Notes: generated from the sequence alone by a model not told the origin. DNA of 64,000 bases from Rhizobium sp. CCGE531 (GCF_003627795.1 NZ_CP032684.1:2085001-2149000), one strand, 5' to 3'. Numbered from the stretch's first letter, positions 17,817-27,028 are shown. Made by a program: numbers and translations.

Positions 17817-18587
17817 ATGGCTCCTCCTCTGTCATCCGCCTCAATGATCGAAGAAAGGCCGCTGATTTCAAGCGGTTTCGTCCATCGGCTCACGGCGGGC
17901 GTTGCCGTCCTGGCTACCCTTACCGTTGCCATATCCATCGGCGGTCACTGGCTTGGCGAGAAAATATCGTTGGCCGGCCATACGACCGATGCCAAGCCCA
18001 TCTCCGTCACGATCGGCGACGATGCCTTGCGTTTGGCTGCGAACACGATCCGCTTCCCGAGCGAGCGCGTGGATGGCACAGTCGAGCGCATCGACCTCTA
18101 CCTGACCTGGCCGCAGATGCAGGGCTATAGCGAGGCGGATCGGCTGCGCTTCGATGATATCTCCCAGTCGTCGTCGCTGATCTTCCTGCAGATCAGCCAG
18201 AGTACGATGTCCCGCGACATGTCGGGCAGGTTGGAGCCGATCTATTCGCAATTGATGGATGGTGCCGCCTATGCCGGTCCTTTCGGTCTGACGGCGCATC
18301 GGCTGCGCGCGGATGCCGGCTACAATGGCGAAGTCCTTCTGACAGCCCCGCGTCCTGGCGAATCCGATTATGCCGTGCGCTGCCTCCTTGCCTCCCCACC
18401 GGCTCAGGCAACCAGCGGAGACTGCCAGCGAGATGTCAAGCTCGGCAAGGATTTGAGCGTCCTTTACCGCTTTTCCAGCAATCAGCTCGGGGATTGGCGC
18501 GCCATGGACGCCGCTGTCCAAAATTTCATCAGGGCGCGCATTGTGGATAAGGTCAACGCCGCGGCAGCAGCCGAGGTCGGCCGCTAA
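17817..18587 (+). CDS. membrane-anchored protein of unknown function
   Basis: 256 residues from the ATG at 17817, with GAAGG about 10 bases upstream; the frame is open further upstream but that part crosses the CtrA site. One membrane segment (about 25-45, RLTAGVAVLATLTVAISIGG) anchors a large domain that is probably periplasmic. The domain has ERIDLYLTWPQMQGYSE and a C-terminal DWRAMDAAVQNFIRARI. I recognise the pattern as a conserved rhizobial hypothetical but no function. The CtrA-like site and the peptidoglycan enzyme downstream suggest a cell-envelope or cell-cycle role, as inference only. Confidence 0.75.
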   Translation: MAPPLSSASMIEERPLISSGFVHRLTAGVAVLATLTVAISIGGHWLGEKISLAGHTTDAKPISVTIGDDALRLAANTIRFPSERVDGTVERIDLYLTWPQMQGYSEADRLRFDDISQSSSLIFLQISQSTMSRDMSGRLEPIYSQLMDGAAYAGPFGLTAHRLRADAGYNGEVLLTAPRPGESDYAVRCLLASPPAQATSGDCQRDVKLGKDLSVLYRFSSNQLGDWRAMDAAVQNFIRARIVDKVNAAAAAEVGR

Positions 18588-18705
18588 AATGGCGCAAAAA
18601 CTTGAAACCAACTGTTCATCATAAACCGATTGGTAACGCTAAGCTCCTACTGTCGAACGCAACGGGCGTTCATGGAGGCGGCGGCCGGATAATCGAGAAT
18701 GTAAA

Positions 18706-20193
18706 ATGCAAGCAGAGAGTGATTTAGTGTCCAGATTAGTTCTTTCCGTTTCATCGTCTCAAACCGGTAAGATTCTGGCGAGAGCGCTTCTTGGCTTTTC
18801 GATCGCGACGGCAACAGTCACCGTGACGACGGATGCGAATGCTGCTGGCACGAAATATGCGGGTATCGTCATCGATGCGAATACCGGCAACGTTCTCTAC
18901 AGCGAAAACGCCGACACGCTCCACTATCCCGCCTCCTTGACCAAGATGATGACGGTCTACCTGACCTTCGAGGCGCTGGAGGCTGGACGCATCACCCTCG
19001 ATACTCCCGTCGTCTTCTCCAGGAATGCCGCGGCCCAGGCGCCGACGAAGCTTGGGATTGGCGCTGGCCATTCCGTGACCGTTCGCGAGGCCATCCTCGG
19101 CATCGTCACCAAATCCGCCAATGACGCCGCCATGGGGCTTGGCGAAATGCTTGGCGGTTCAGAGGAAGGCTTTGCCCGATTGATGAACGACAAGGCGCGC
19201 GCGCTCGGCATGACGCGCACGACCTATCGTAATCCGAACGGTCTGCCCAATACTGCCCAGATGACGACCGCACGTGATCAAGCCCGCCTCGGCGTGGCTC
19301 TGCGCGAACATTTCCCGCAATATTACGGCTTCTTCTCCGAGACGAGCTTCCGCCTCGGCAGCCGGGTCATTCCTGGCCACAACCGCTTGATCGGCTCCGT
19401 ACGGGGTGTTGACGGCATCAAGACCGGTTACACCCGCGCGGCTGGCTATAATCTGGCGACTTCGGTGAAGATCGATGGGCGCTCCATTGTCGGCGTCGTC
19501 CTGGGCGGCGCCTCGACGCCGGCCCGCGACAATCAGATGCGCAAGCTGATCGCGGAATATCTGCCTGTCGCGTCGACGAAACATATCGCTTCGAATGTTA
19601 TCGCGCAGGCGCCGGCCGCGACGCCCAATCTCCAGGCCGCCAGCGCGCGCATGGCCGACATGGGCCGCGCGAAAATCAAGGACGACGAGACGGCGGAAGC
19701 CACCGATACGCATCCCTCCAGCGCGGCTGCCTTTGCTGCTGTTGCGCCTCAATCCAGCAATCCGTTGCTGTCGGCAAAGCCCGTCCAGCGCCCCTCTTCC
19801 GAGGAAGTCGCTTCTGTTGCGACTTCGGACGACGGCGATGAGGACGAAGTCGATACCGTGACGACGGCATCGACGAAGGCCGATACCAAGCTCGTTAAGC
19901 TGCAGCAGGCCGATAAGTCTGAAAAGGTAGCAAAGGCCGCCAAAGCTGAGCGCGAGCCGGCCGGCTGGGTCGTTCAGATCGGCGTTTCCCCGAGCAAGAA
20001 CGGCGCGAGCGACCTGCTCGATACGGCGAAAAGCAAGGGTGGCAAGGCGCTTCGCTCGGCCAAACCCTACGCGGTCGCCTTCGATGGTGGCTATCGCGCC
20101 CGTTTCGGCGGCTTCGAAGATCAAGGCGCGGCACTCAATGCCTGCAAGGCGCTCAAGCGTGCCGGCGTGAAGTGCTGGGCAAGCATGGAATAG
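18706..20193 (+). CDS. D-alanyl-D-alanine carboxypeptidase with SPOR domain
   Basis: 495 residues. A signal peptide (about 20-47, ending TDANAA) exports it to the periplasm. The S11 penicillin-binding fold follows with all three motifs: SLTK (Ser77, Lys80), SAN (137-139) and KTG (239-241). The enzyme trims terminal D-Ala from peptidoglycan stems. A charged, Ala/Lys-rich linker of about 130 residues leads to a C-terminal SPOR domain (about 414-494, WVVQIGVSPSKNGA ... YRARFGGFEDQGAALNACKAL). SPOR domains bind denuded glycan at the septum. DacF-like proteins with this layout are common in rhizobia. Confidence 0.95.
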   Translation: MQAESDLVSRLVLSVSSSQTGKILARALLGFSIATATVTVTTDANAAGTKYAGIVIDANTGNVLYSENADTLHYPASLTKMMTVYLTFEALEAGRITLDTPVVFSRNAAAQAPTKLGIGAGHSVTVREAILGIVTKSANDAAMGLGEMLGGSEEGFARLMNDKARALGMTRTTYRNPNGLPNTAQMTTARDQARLGVALREHFPQYYGFFSETSFRLGSRVIPGHNRLIGSVRGVDGIKTGYTRAAGYNLATSVKIDGRSIVGVVLGGASTPARDNQMRKLIAEYLPVASTKHIASNVIAQAPAATPNLQAASARMADMGRAKIKDDETAEATDTHPSSAAAFAAVAPQSSNPLLSAKPVQRPSSEEVASVATSDDGDEDEVDTVTTASTKADTKLVKLQQADKSEKVAKAAKAEREPAGWVVQIGVSPSKNGASDLLDTAKSKGGKALRSAKPYAVAFDGGYRARFGGFEDQGAALNACKALKRAGVKCWASME

Positions 20194-20319
20194 GAATGCG
20201 GCCGCGATTTTCGCGGCGCATGGTTTGCAGATTGGCCGGGCTATGTGTCTCGCCCGGCTTTCCGGTCCCGAATGTCAAACGGGCCGGCCCTGAGTTTGTA
20301 ACGTGTACGGGGTTTTGAA

Positions 20320-20595
20320 ATGGCAATGAACGAGAACTTTCCCGGTTTCTCGCTCGATGGCGGGGGCAAGATGAAACAGAAGAGCTTTGCTCTTCATCCG
20401 CTGCATGAGGCGGCGATGCGACTGGCGGACCTCGGTCTCAGCCGCTCGCGCTCGCGCAACAAGACGAAAGACCTGATCGGCATCCTGCTCTGCCACGGCG
20501 CGCGGGCATGGCGCTACTCGCAGCCGGAAGCGCATATTCATCTGCACATCACCGCGCCGACCGGCCGTGCGCCGATCATGATGCGGCTGCGCTGA
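20320..20595 (+). CDS. small hypothetical protein
   Basis: 91 residues, basic, with no signal peptide. ACGGGG lies about 8 bases before the ATG. The middle, LHEAAMRLADLGLSRSRSRNK, is Arg/Ser-rich, and the C-terminus contains alternating HIHLHI, possibly a metal-binding strand. I recognise no family. The stop codon lies at the very edge of a palindromic repeat (CGCTGAGCATTTCC). An overlapping minus-strand frame exists but has no better support. Confidence 0.45.
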   Translation: MAMNENFPGFSLDGGGKMKQKSFALHPLHEAAMRLADLGLSRSRSRNKTKDLIGILLCHGARAWRYSQPEAHIHLHITAPTGRAPIMMRLR

Positions 20596-20701
20596 GCATT
20601 TCCAGGAAAATGCCCAGCAGTGCGGTGCTCCATCTGGAATTATGCAAAAACAATAGGATGGGCCGGTTCAAGGGCTGCGTACGAAACTGAACCGCTCCAG
20701 G
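20594..20701. repeat. rhizobial palindromic element, two-hairpin form
   Basis: The order GAGCATTTCCAGGAAAATG, a GGAATTATGCAAAAACAA centre, then GGCCGGTTCA ... TGAACCGCTCCAG matches the element at 12138. The copy is more diverged in its first hairpin, while the second (GCCGGTTCA/TGAACCGC) is intact. Confidence 0.7.
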
Positions 20702-20708
20702 CTGCTGC

Positions 20709-21143
20709 CTAAAGCAATCCGAGTTCAGAGAGCTCCCGCCGAAGATCGGCGGGCAACTCGGCGGCAGCGCCTAAGCTGTCGAGGTCGCGGGGCACATCGT
20801 CTTGCGGCAGATAACGCCAGCCTTGAAAAGGACGCCGAGGCTGGCCGGTGGTTTCGATGACGCTCGGATCGAGAATGAGCCGGCAGCGATGAATACCTTC
20901 CGCGTCGGTGAAGGTCTCGATCCCAAGCAGTTTCTGCCTTGCCTGCACCTGTCCTTTGATCACCCAATAGAGCGAGCCGCCGTCCAGCAGCTCCTCGACT
21001 CGTTTCGGCACCATGCGTGTCGTATGGGTCGTATGCGGCTCCAGGCCGGCGGCAATGGCGTTCATCGCCCGCTCGGAGACCCATTCGCGCAAATCCTCAA
21101 TCGAATCCGCGCCGACGCATAATTTGATGAGATGCAAAGCCAT
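20709..21143 (-). CDS. DUF1489 family protein
   Basis: 144 residues; AAGGAC lies upstream of the ATG. MALHLIKLCVGADSIEDL, the TRMVPKRVEELLDGGSLYWVIKG block and FQGWRYLPQDDVPRDL are the signature of DUF1489 (PF07370), a family almost confined to Alphaproteobacteria. It is predicted soluble and of unknown function. The size is normal for the family. It lies between serine deaminase and a palindromic repeat, which may mark the end of its transcript. Confidence 0.92.
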   Translation of the reverse strand: MALHLIKLCVGADSIEDLREWVSERAMNAIAAGLEPHTTHTTRMVPKRVEELLDGGSLYWVIKGQVQARQKLLGIETFTDAEGIHRCRLILDPSVIETTGQPRRPFQGWRYLPQDDVPRDLDSLGAAAELPADLRRELSELGLL

Positions 21144-21201
21144 GGTGCCGTTGAAGTCCTTTTGGCCGGCAGCGTCAAGCTTTTACATCAGGCGTCCACA
21201 C

Positions 21202-22611
21202 TCAGCATTCCACGACATTCACAGCAAGGCCGCCGGTCGAGGTTTCCTTGTATTTTTCGCTCATGTCGTAGCCGGTCTGGCGCATGGTCTCGATGCAGGC
21301 GTCAAGCGGTACGAAATGCTGGCCGTCGCCCTTGATCGCGAGCGAGGCGGCGGTGACCGCCTTGACCGCGCCGAGGGCGTTGCGCTCGATGCATGGAACC
21401 TGCACCAGGCCGGCGATCGGGTCGCAGGTCATGCCGAGGTGATGTTCCAGCGCGATCTCAGCTGCATTCTCGATCTGCTCCGGCGTTGCACCCATGACGG
21501 CGGCAAGTCCCGCCGCCGCCATGGCGGCCGCCGAACCCACCTCGCCCTGACAGCCGACTTCGGCGCCGGAAATCGAGGCATTGTGCTTGATGATCCCGCC
21601 GACTGCAGCTGCAGTCAGCAGGTAATTGCGGATGCCGTCCTGATCCCAATCCTCATGGAAATGCTGATAGTAGCGGATGGTTGCCGGAATGACGCCGGCC
21701 GCGCCATTAGTCGGCGCCGTCACCACGCGTCCGCCGGCCGCATTCTCTTCGTTGACCGCCATGGCGTAGACGCTCAGCCAGTCATTGGCGAGCAGCGGGT
21801 TGATACGGTTGCTGCGCCATTCCTCCTGCAGCTTGTCATGGATGGCGCGCGCGCGCCGGCGCACCTTCAGGCCGCCGGGCATGATGCCGTCGACTTTGAG
21901 GCCGCGATCGATGCAGCTGCTCATGGCTGCCCAGATGCGGTCGAGGCCGGCGTCCAGCTCTTCCGCGCTCATGCGCGTTTCTTCATTGGCGCGCTTCATC
22001 TGCGCGATCGAGAGGCCGGAGCGCTCGGACATTTCGAGCATCTGCTTGGCACTGGCAAAGGGGAAGGGAACGCGCTCGCCCGCGGCGGCCGGCTTCTTCT
22101 TGTCCGCCCGCATCTGCTCCAGTTCCGTATCGGTGACGACAAAGCCGCCGCCGACGGAATAGTAGATGCGCTTGAGGAGCAGGCGATCGTCCTTGTCGAA
22201 GGCGGAGAAGCTCATGCCGTTGGCATGGCCGGGCAGCGGCACCTTCTTGTCGAAGATGAGATCGGTCCTGGGCTGGAATTCATAAGCTGGATGGCCCGGC
22301 GGCGTGATGCGCCCGCTGCGCTCGACCTCGTCGATGATGCCGTCCATATGGTCTGGATCGACGCTATCCGGCCTCGCGCCCATCAGGCCGAGAATGACCG
22401 CCCTGCCCGTGCCATGGCCGATACCCGTGTGGGCCAGCGAACCATGCAGGCTGACCTTGATCGAAGCGACATGCACGTTCGAGGACGGGCGCGGCCATTC
22501 GTTCGAAAGCACGAGGTCGAGGAAGCGATTCGCGGCCGACATCGGCCCCATCGTGTGCGAGCTGGATGGTCCCACACCGATCTTGAACACATCGAAAACT
22601 GAAAGAAACAT
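21202..22611 (-). CDS. sdaA: L-serine ammonia-lyase (single-chain, 4Fe-4S)
   Basis: 469 residues from the ATG at 22611; GGGAGG sits about 16 bases upstream. The enzyme deaminates L-serine to pyruvate and ammonia using a labile 4Fe-4S cluster. The beta subunit domain comes first ([18 protein letters not shown]) and the alpha domain second, fused as in E. coli SdaA. Cluster cysteines are seen in [28 protein letters not shown] and nearby. It is complete and isolated; together with gcvTHP at 44-49 kb it connects serine and glycine catabolism in this region. Confidence 0.95.
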   Translation of the reverse strand: MFLSVFDVFKIGVGPSSSHTMGPMSAANRFLDLVLSNEWPRPSSNVHVASIKVSLHGSLAHTGIGHGTGRAVILGLMGARPDSVDPDHMDGIIDEVERSGRITPPGHPAYEFQPRTDLIFDKKVPLPGHANGMSFSAFDKDDRLLLKRIYYSVGGGFVVTDTELEQMRADKKKPAAAGERVPFPFASAKQMLEMSERSGLSIAQMKRANEETRMSAEELDAGLDRIWAAMSSCIDRGLKVDGIMPGGLKVRRRARAIHDKLQEEWRSNRINPLLANDWLSVYAMAVNEENAAGGRVVTAPTNGAAGVIPATIRYYQHFHEDWDQDGIRNYLLTAAAVGGIIKHNASISGAEVGCQGEVGSAAAMAAAGLAAVMGATPEQIENAAEIALEHHLGMTCDPIAGLVQVPCIERNALGAVKAVTAASLAIKGDGQHFVPLDACIETMRQTGYDMSEKYKETSTGGLAVNVVEC

Positions 22612-22810
22612 GGACCTTTGGTGCCTCCCAGGCAAATCGATTTCCGGCAAGGCTACGCTATCGGGGCAAGCTTGCACGGCGATTGGCCGACATTGGATTT
22701 CACGGCAGCGACATTACATATAGGCATTCGGGGAAGCAAACAGAAGGCCATTGCGCACCGTCCGCGCTGCGCTACAGTCCACATCGGATCGATCTGGAGA
22801 ATCTGCCTTT

Positions 22811-23503
22811 ATGACGACTGCCGACCATGTCGCCCTCGCCCTGTTCATCCTTCTCTGGGTCGCGCTGAACTGGATCACCAGCAGCGCGACATTCTTCAAC
22901 CGCATCAGCCTGACGCTGGCGATGAACGAGCGCCGGCGCGAATGGATCTACAATTCGCTGCGCCGCGATCTGAAGATGATCGACACGCAGATCCTCTCCG
23001 GCCTGCAGAACGGCACCGGATTCTTCGCATCCACCTCGATCTTCGCCATCGGCAGCTGCTTCGCCCTGCTCGGCGCCACCGATAAGGTCAACGCTTTCTT
23101 CTCCGACCTGCCCTTCGTCTTCAATAGCGGCCGTACGGCCTTCGAGATCAAGGTCGCGGGGCTTGCCTGCCTTTTCGGCTACGCCTTCTTCAAATTCGGC
23201 TGGGCCTATCGTCTGTTCAACTATTGCACCATCCTCTTCGGCTCGTTGCCGATGCGCGAGGAAGCCATTCTCGATCCGCTGGGCGCCGAACGGGCGGCGG
23301 ATCGCGTGGTGCGCATGAACATCATCGCGGCGCGCAATTTCAATGCCGGCCTGCGGGCGATCTTTCTATCCATCGGCTATCTAGGCTGGTTCCTCAGCCC
23401 CTATGTCTTTATGGGCACGACCATCTTCATCATCATCGTGCTGATCCGCCGGCAGTTTTTTTCCGATGCCCGTCTGGCCATTATGGATGCCGATATGCCA
23501 TGA
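22811..23503 (+). CDS. DUF599 family membrane protein
   Basis: 230 residues from the ATG at 22811, with CTGGAGA upstream. Four to five membrane segments are visible: LALFILLWVALNWI near the start, a second at STSIFAIGSCFALL, a third at GLACLFGYAFF, and two near the C-terminus. The conserved block MNERRREWIYNSLRRDLKMID and the AARNFNAGLRAIFLSIGYLGWF region match DUF599 (PF04654). The function is unknown. The next membrane protein gene follows 63 bases later. Confidence 0.9.
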   Translation: MTTADHVALALFILLWVALNWITSSATFFNRISLTLAMNERRREWIYNSLRRDLKMIDTQILSGLQNGTGFFASTSIFAIGSCFALLGATDKVNAFFSDLPFVFNSGRTAFEIKVAGLACLFGYAFFKFGWAYRLFNYCTILFGSLPMREEAILDPLGAERAADRVVRMNIIAARNFNAGLRAIFLSIGYLGWFLSPYVFMGTTIFIIIVLIRRQFFSDARLAIMDADMP

Positions 23504-23566
23504 CAAGGCCGCGTCGGCTCTAAGCCGGCGCGCAAGATTTGAGTTCATGCCTGGAAGGACCTCCCA

Positions 23567-24556
23567 ATGGCCGCCATTGCCGAGAGCGCGGACACCTATC
23601 AAAAGACGCCTCGGATCGGCATTCTGGATACGGCGCGCGGCCTCGCCCTTCTGGCGATGGCAAGCTACCATTGCACCTGGGATTTCGAGTTCTTCGGCTA
23701 TCTCGACGCCGGCACGGCTGAAACGGGCTGGCTGAAGCTTTATGCCCGCGCCATCGCCAGCACCTTCCTCTTCCTGGCCGGCTTCAGCCTCGTGCTCGCC
23801 AATACGCCGGAGATTCGTTGGCGCTCCTATTGGCGACGGATGGGCATGATCATCGCCGCTGCCGCGGCGATTTCGCTGGTCACCTTCATCGGCCTGCGTG
23901 ACGAATGGATATTCTTCGGCATCCTGCACGGCATCGCGGCCGCAAGCCTCGTCGGCCTGCTATTCCTGCGACTGCCTGTATTCGCCACCCTTCTCATCGC
24001 GGCCTTGCTGACGGTCGGCATCGTCATCGACAATGTCATCGCCCCCTTTTCGCTGCATTCGAGCCTTTTCGATGCGCCGTGGCTCTGGTGGGTCGGGCTC
24101 TCGGAAAACATCCAGCGCTCGAACGACTATGTGCCGCTCTTTCCATGGCTGACGCCATTCCTGTTCGGTCTCGGCGTCGCGCAATTGGCCATATCGTTCG
24201 GCTGGCTCGATCGCCTGGCGAAATTCGGCCCCGGTCGCAATCTGATCGCCAGCGCCGGCCGGCACAGCCTTATCTTCTATCTGGTCCACCAACCTGTTCT
24301 GTTCAGCCTCGTCTATCTCCTGTCGCTGGTGGCGCCGCCGCCGCCGCAGGATCCGACGGTCGGTTACATCAGGCAATGCGTGGCCTCCTGCACGCGGTCG
24401 GGCACGGAAACCATGTGCCGCAGCTTCTGCCAATGCACGCTCGACAAGTTGCAGGCCCAGGATCTCTTTAAACCCTTGGAATCCGGGTCGATCAAGGCAG
24501 ATAGCGATGAACGCGTAAGCCGAATCGCGATACAATGCACGGAACAAGCGCAATGA
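23567..24556 (+). CDS. DUF1624 acyltransferase-type membrane protein with a Cys-rich tail
   Basis: 329 residues with eight or more membrane segments. The N-terminus RIGILDTARGLALLAMASYH belongs to the DUF1624/heparan-alpha-glucosaminide N-acetyltransferase-like group of multi-pass acyltransferases. HSLIFYLVHQPVL is the usual last-helix motif. After the last helix comes a soluble tail of about 70 residues with Cys271, Cys275, Cys284, Cys288 and Cys290, plus one near the end. This pattern suggests a small disulphide or metal-binding module. The acyl acceptor is unknown. It lies 12 bases upstream of the methyltransferase-like gene and is probably cotranscribed with it. Confidence 0.85.
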   Translation: MAAIAESADTYQKTPRIGILDTARGLALLAMASYHCTWDFEFFGYLDAGTAETGWLKLYARAIASTFLFLAGFSLVLANTPEIRWRSYWRRMGMIIAAAAAISLVTFIGLRDEWIFFGILHGIAAASLVGLLFLRLPVFATLLIAALLTVGIVIDNVIAPFSLHSSLFDAPWLWWVGLSENIQRSNDYVPLFPWLTPFLFGLGVAQLAISFGWLDRLAKFGPGRNLIASAGRHSLIFYLVHQPVLFSLVYLLSLVAPPPPQDPTVGYIRQCVASCTRSGTETMCRSFCQCTLDKLQAQDLFKPLESGSIKADSDERVSRIAIQCTEQAQ

Positions 24557-24568
24557 CAGGGTTATTCC

Positions 24569-25042
24569 ATGAATGCCTATCGTTCGAAGTCGCTGAGTTT
24601 TCCGTGGCCGCCGCTGCTCTATAGCCTTGCCGTCATTGCAGCGCTTTATCTCCAACGGTGGTACCCGTTGCCATTGCCCTTTGTATGGGCACTTCTTGCC
24701 TGGGTGGTCGGAGCCCTTCTGACCATTCTAGCGGTGACCCTGAACGTCTGGGCGGTCAAGACGCTGCTGGAGAGCCGCACCACCGTCCTCACACAACGCT
24801 GCACCACCCATCTGGTGACGACAGGCCCCTTCCGTTTCACCCGCAATCCAACTTATCTCGGCTACACGCTGCTGATGGCCGGTATGGGCCTGATGATCGG
24901 TAATCTTTGGTTTCTGGCAATGGCAGCAGCCGCAGCAGCAATGACGACCTTGCTCGTCATCCGCTGCGAGGAGATGCATCTCCTGTCACGATTCGGCTGT
25001 GAGTTCGAATTTTATTGCAGGCGTACGCGCCGCTGGGTTTGA
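24569..25042 (+). CDS. isoprenylcysteine methyltransferase (ICMT)-like membrane protein
   Basis: 157 residues, four membrane segments. The C-terminal half carries the family signature: TGPFRFTRNPTYLGYTLL, then CEEMHLLSRFG, and the terminal FYCRRTRRWV. This is the S-adenosylmethionine-binding part of ICMT/PEMT-type methyltransferases. Bacterial members probably methylate small lipophilic or thiol substrates rather than prenylated proteins. It follows the DUF1624 gene closely, suggesting membrane-lipid or envelope modification as a shared theme (inference). Confidence 0.87.
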   Translation: MNAYRSKSLSFPWPPLLYSLAVIAALYLQRWYPLPLPFVWALLAWVVGALLTILAVTLNVWAVKTLLESRTTVLTQRCTTHLVTTGPFRFTRNPTYLGYTLLMAGMGLMIGNLWFLAMAAAAAAMTTLLVIRCEEMHLLSRFGCEFEFYCRRTRRWV

Positions 25043-25072
25043 AACGGGAACTAAAGGGCCGTCCAGCGGTAA

Positions 25073-25519
25073 CTAGTTTCCAACGAAAAAGAAAATGCGA
25101 CCCATATTCGTTCTCTTGATATAAACCAGATCATTACTGTGTGACACACCGTCTCCGGCGTAGAGCTCAAATTGACGAGACCTTTCTCCGCCGACAGCGT
25201 TTTCCAGCTTGGCGGACGTGCTCTCGTCGAGGAAAGAGCAGTCGGGTTCGCTGCACTGAATGCTGACTTCTCCCGACAGATGTTGCGTCGAATCGATAGT
25301 CACACTCACTTCAACACGGGCCTTCTGGTCGTCGATAAGCTGACAGGGAGAGTGAACATGGCAAACCTGTTGGCCATAGATCGCGTCCTTCCCGTCAAGC
25401 AAAAGGCCATAGGCGACCGGAACATTCGACTGTGCGACGTCGGCGGCAGAACCACCCTCAGGGTTTGCGAGGATAGCCGCAGCGAGTATAGTAACGATTG
25501 ACGAGATTCTTGTGATCAT
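25073..25519 (-). CDS. exported protein of unknown function
   Basis: 148 residues. A signal peptide is clear (ITRISSIVTILAAAILA, cleavage probably after GGSA near residue 25). The mature part has four cysteines in two pairs (VCHVHSPC and CSEPDC), consistent with disulphides in the periplasm. Beta-strand-like patches (ARVEVSVTIDSTQHL, GEVSIQC) suggest a small sandwich fold. It faces the ICMT-like gene tail to tail. Base composition is lower in GC than the neighbours, so recent acquisition is possible. I do not recognise the family. Confidence 0.7.
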   Translation of the reverse strand: MITRISSIVTILAAAILANPEGGSAADVAQSNVPVAYGLLLDGKDAIYGQQVCHVHSPCQLIDDQKARVEVSVTIDSTQHLSGEVSIQCSEPDCSFLDESTSAKLENAVGGERSRQFELYAGDGVSHSNDLVYIKRTNMGRIFFFVGN

Positions 25520-25612
25520 GCCACGAAATCCCCTGAGAACGCTTGCTTCTATAAAGCGTTCTGGCCGGAACTATGGCTGAGAAATTGGCTACTCACGCCA
25601 TGATAGAGGTCA

Positions 25613-26002
25613 TCACGTCCCGACGCCGATTTCGGCGAGACGTCCGAGACAGGCCTCTTCGACATTGTCGAGTTCGCTCAGCGTATCGTCGATATCCTTG
25701 CGCTTCTGGCGAAGCTCGTCGCGCTTTTCATCGACACGCTTCATCAGCAGCTTCAGCTGACCGATCTCGCCCGGTGGCTCCCTGTAGACCTGAATGATCT
25801 CGCGGATTTCAGCGATGGTGAAGCCGATGCGGCGGCCACGGAGGATTTCGGCAATGAGGCGTCGGTCGGCGGGCCGGAACAAGCGTGTGCGTCCTCTGCG
25901 CTCGGGTTGAATGAGGCCTTCGTCCTCATAAAACCTCAACGTCCGGGTCGAAACCCCGAATTCCCGAGTAAGCTCCGTTATGCTATAATATCCGTCGACC
26001 AA
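25613..26002 (-). CDS. MerR family transcriptional regulator (LiuR-like)
   Basis: 129 residues from a TTG at 26002 with GGCGGA just upstream. The winged helix is at the N-terminus: YYSITELTREFGVSTRTLRF, then GLIQPERRGRTRLFRPADRR, with a long dimerisation coiled coil and TIAEIREIIQVY. It most resembles LiuR-type regulators of branched-chain amino acid or fatty acid breakdown, but no catabolic operon is adjacent here. No effector-binding cysteines are present. A palindrome at 26034-26057 just upstream is the probable autoregulatory site. Confidence 0.88.
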   Translation of the reverse strand: MVDGYYSITELTREFGVSTRTLRFYEDEGLIQPERRGRTRLFRPADRRLIAEILRGRRIGFTIAEIREIIQVYREPPGEIGQLKLLMKRVDEKRDELRQKRKDIDDTLSELDNVEEACLGRLAEIGVGT

Positions 26003-26033
26003 GAATCCGCCCCTATCTGCTGCCCATCATAAT

Positions 26034-26057
26034 ATTGACTTTTACGTAATAGTCAAT
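26034..26057. promoter_or_regulatory. 24-base dyad upstream of the MerR gene
   Basis: ATTGACT and AGTCAAT are perfect inverted arms around TTTACGTAAT, giving 22 of 24 symmetric positions. The long, self-complementary spacer fits MerR-type operators, and the TTTACGTAA core resembles LiuR-type sites. It lies 32 bases before the regulator's start codon. Confidence 0.55.
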
Positions 26058-26472
26058 TTTCACTGATTTTGCGGCATGCAGTTTCCAGCAAGTGAAGCGC
26101 GTACCATCAGGAAGTCAGCTGTCGCCTCGCGGCTCGCCCGAATCGGGCAGTGGAAATGGGGAAATACCATTATGCACCGATTGCGCCCTTGGTGGCCGGA
26201 GGCAGCATCCCCGTCGGAAGAATCACGCTCGCATTTTGCGCAAGACTGGGAAAATCGTCGTCATGTTAAGGGCGTCGTTATGCTCGTCTTCATCGGCCAT
26301 TCCCGATTGCTCGGTATTTCAGCTCGGATGGCTGAATAGAAAATTGAATAGTAACAATTGGATAAAAGAGAAAGCTGATAAAAAGGATTCAGCTATCGAG
26401 ACGGTGGCAATGTTGCCACCTCACCCTTATCCTGGGCGGCTATAATGTCCTTTCATCCGACAGAGAGTATCA
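26058..26472 (+). other. spacer without a supported gene
   Basis: This 415-base stretch is AT-rich in its right half. Short open frames exist on the plus strand but none has a ribosome binding site or family-like sequence. A possible hairpin, GCAATGTTGCCACC, occurs near 26408. The promoter for the deformylase-like gene is presumably here. Confidence 0.4.
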
Positions 26473-26967
26473 ATGCCCGCCCGCCCCATCATCCGCTTCC
26501 CAGATCCGCTATTGCGAACCGCCTGCGCTCCGGTGACTGTCTTCGACGACGACCTGCGAATGCTCGTCGAAGACCTGCTGGATACGATGCGCGCCGCTCC
26601 CGGTGTCGGCATCACCGGCCCACATATCGGTCTCCTCAAGCGGGTGGTCGTGATAGAACTCAGCCGCAAGGATGGCGTGCGTGCCTATATCAATCCGGAG
26701 ATCCTCTGGTCCTCGCAAGAGACCATGCGGCATATGGAAGGCAGCGTTTCCATGCCTGGGGCAACCGAAGAGATCGTCAGGCCCAAATCGATCCGCTTTC
26801 GCTATCAGGATGTCTCCGGCGAAGCGCATGAGGCGGAGGCGGAGGATTTTCTCGCCATCTGCATTCAGCACGAGATCGACCAATTGGACGGGATCTTCTG
26901 GCTTCAGCGGCTTTCCAAGCTCAAGCGTGATCGCCTTGTAACGAAATGGGAAAAAAACCGGGTCTGA
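26473..26967 (+). CDS. peptide deformylase homologue lacking metal ligands
   Basis: 164 residues of deformylase fold. Peptide deformylases remove the formyl group from N-terminal Met with a metal held by Cys and two His. Here motif 2 reads MEGSVSMPG, with Ser91 where EGCLS has the cysteine. Motif 3 reads QHEIDQLDG, keeping His133 and catalytic Glu134 but with Gln137 in place of the second histidine. Motif 1 (GVGITGPHIG) has His51 for the usual Gln. Two of three ligands are therefore lost, so ordinary deformylase activity is unlikely. It is probably a divergent paralogue beside a canonical def elsewhere. Confidence 0.85.
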   Translation: MPARPIIRFPDPLLRTACAPVTVFDDDLRMLVEDLLDTMRAAPGVGITGPHIGLLKRVVVIELSRKDGVRAYINPEILWSSQETMRHMEGSVSMPGATEEIVRPKSIRFRYQDVSGEAHEAEAEDFLAICIQHEIDQLDGIFWLQRLSKLKRDRLVTKWEKNRV

Positions 26968-27028
26968 GGTTCACAACAGAAAACGGGCGCCGCGAAGGCG
27001 CCCGCTCGATAGAAGGCCTATTGGCGGA

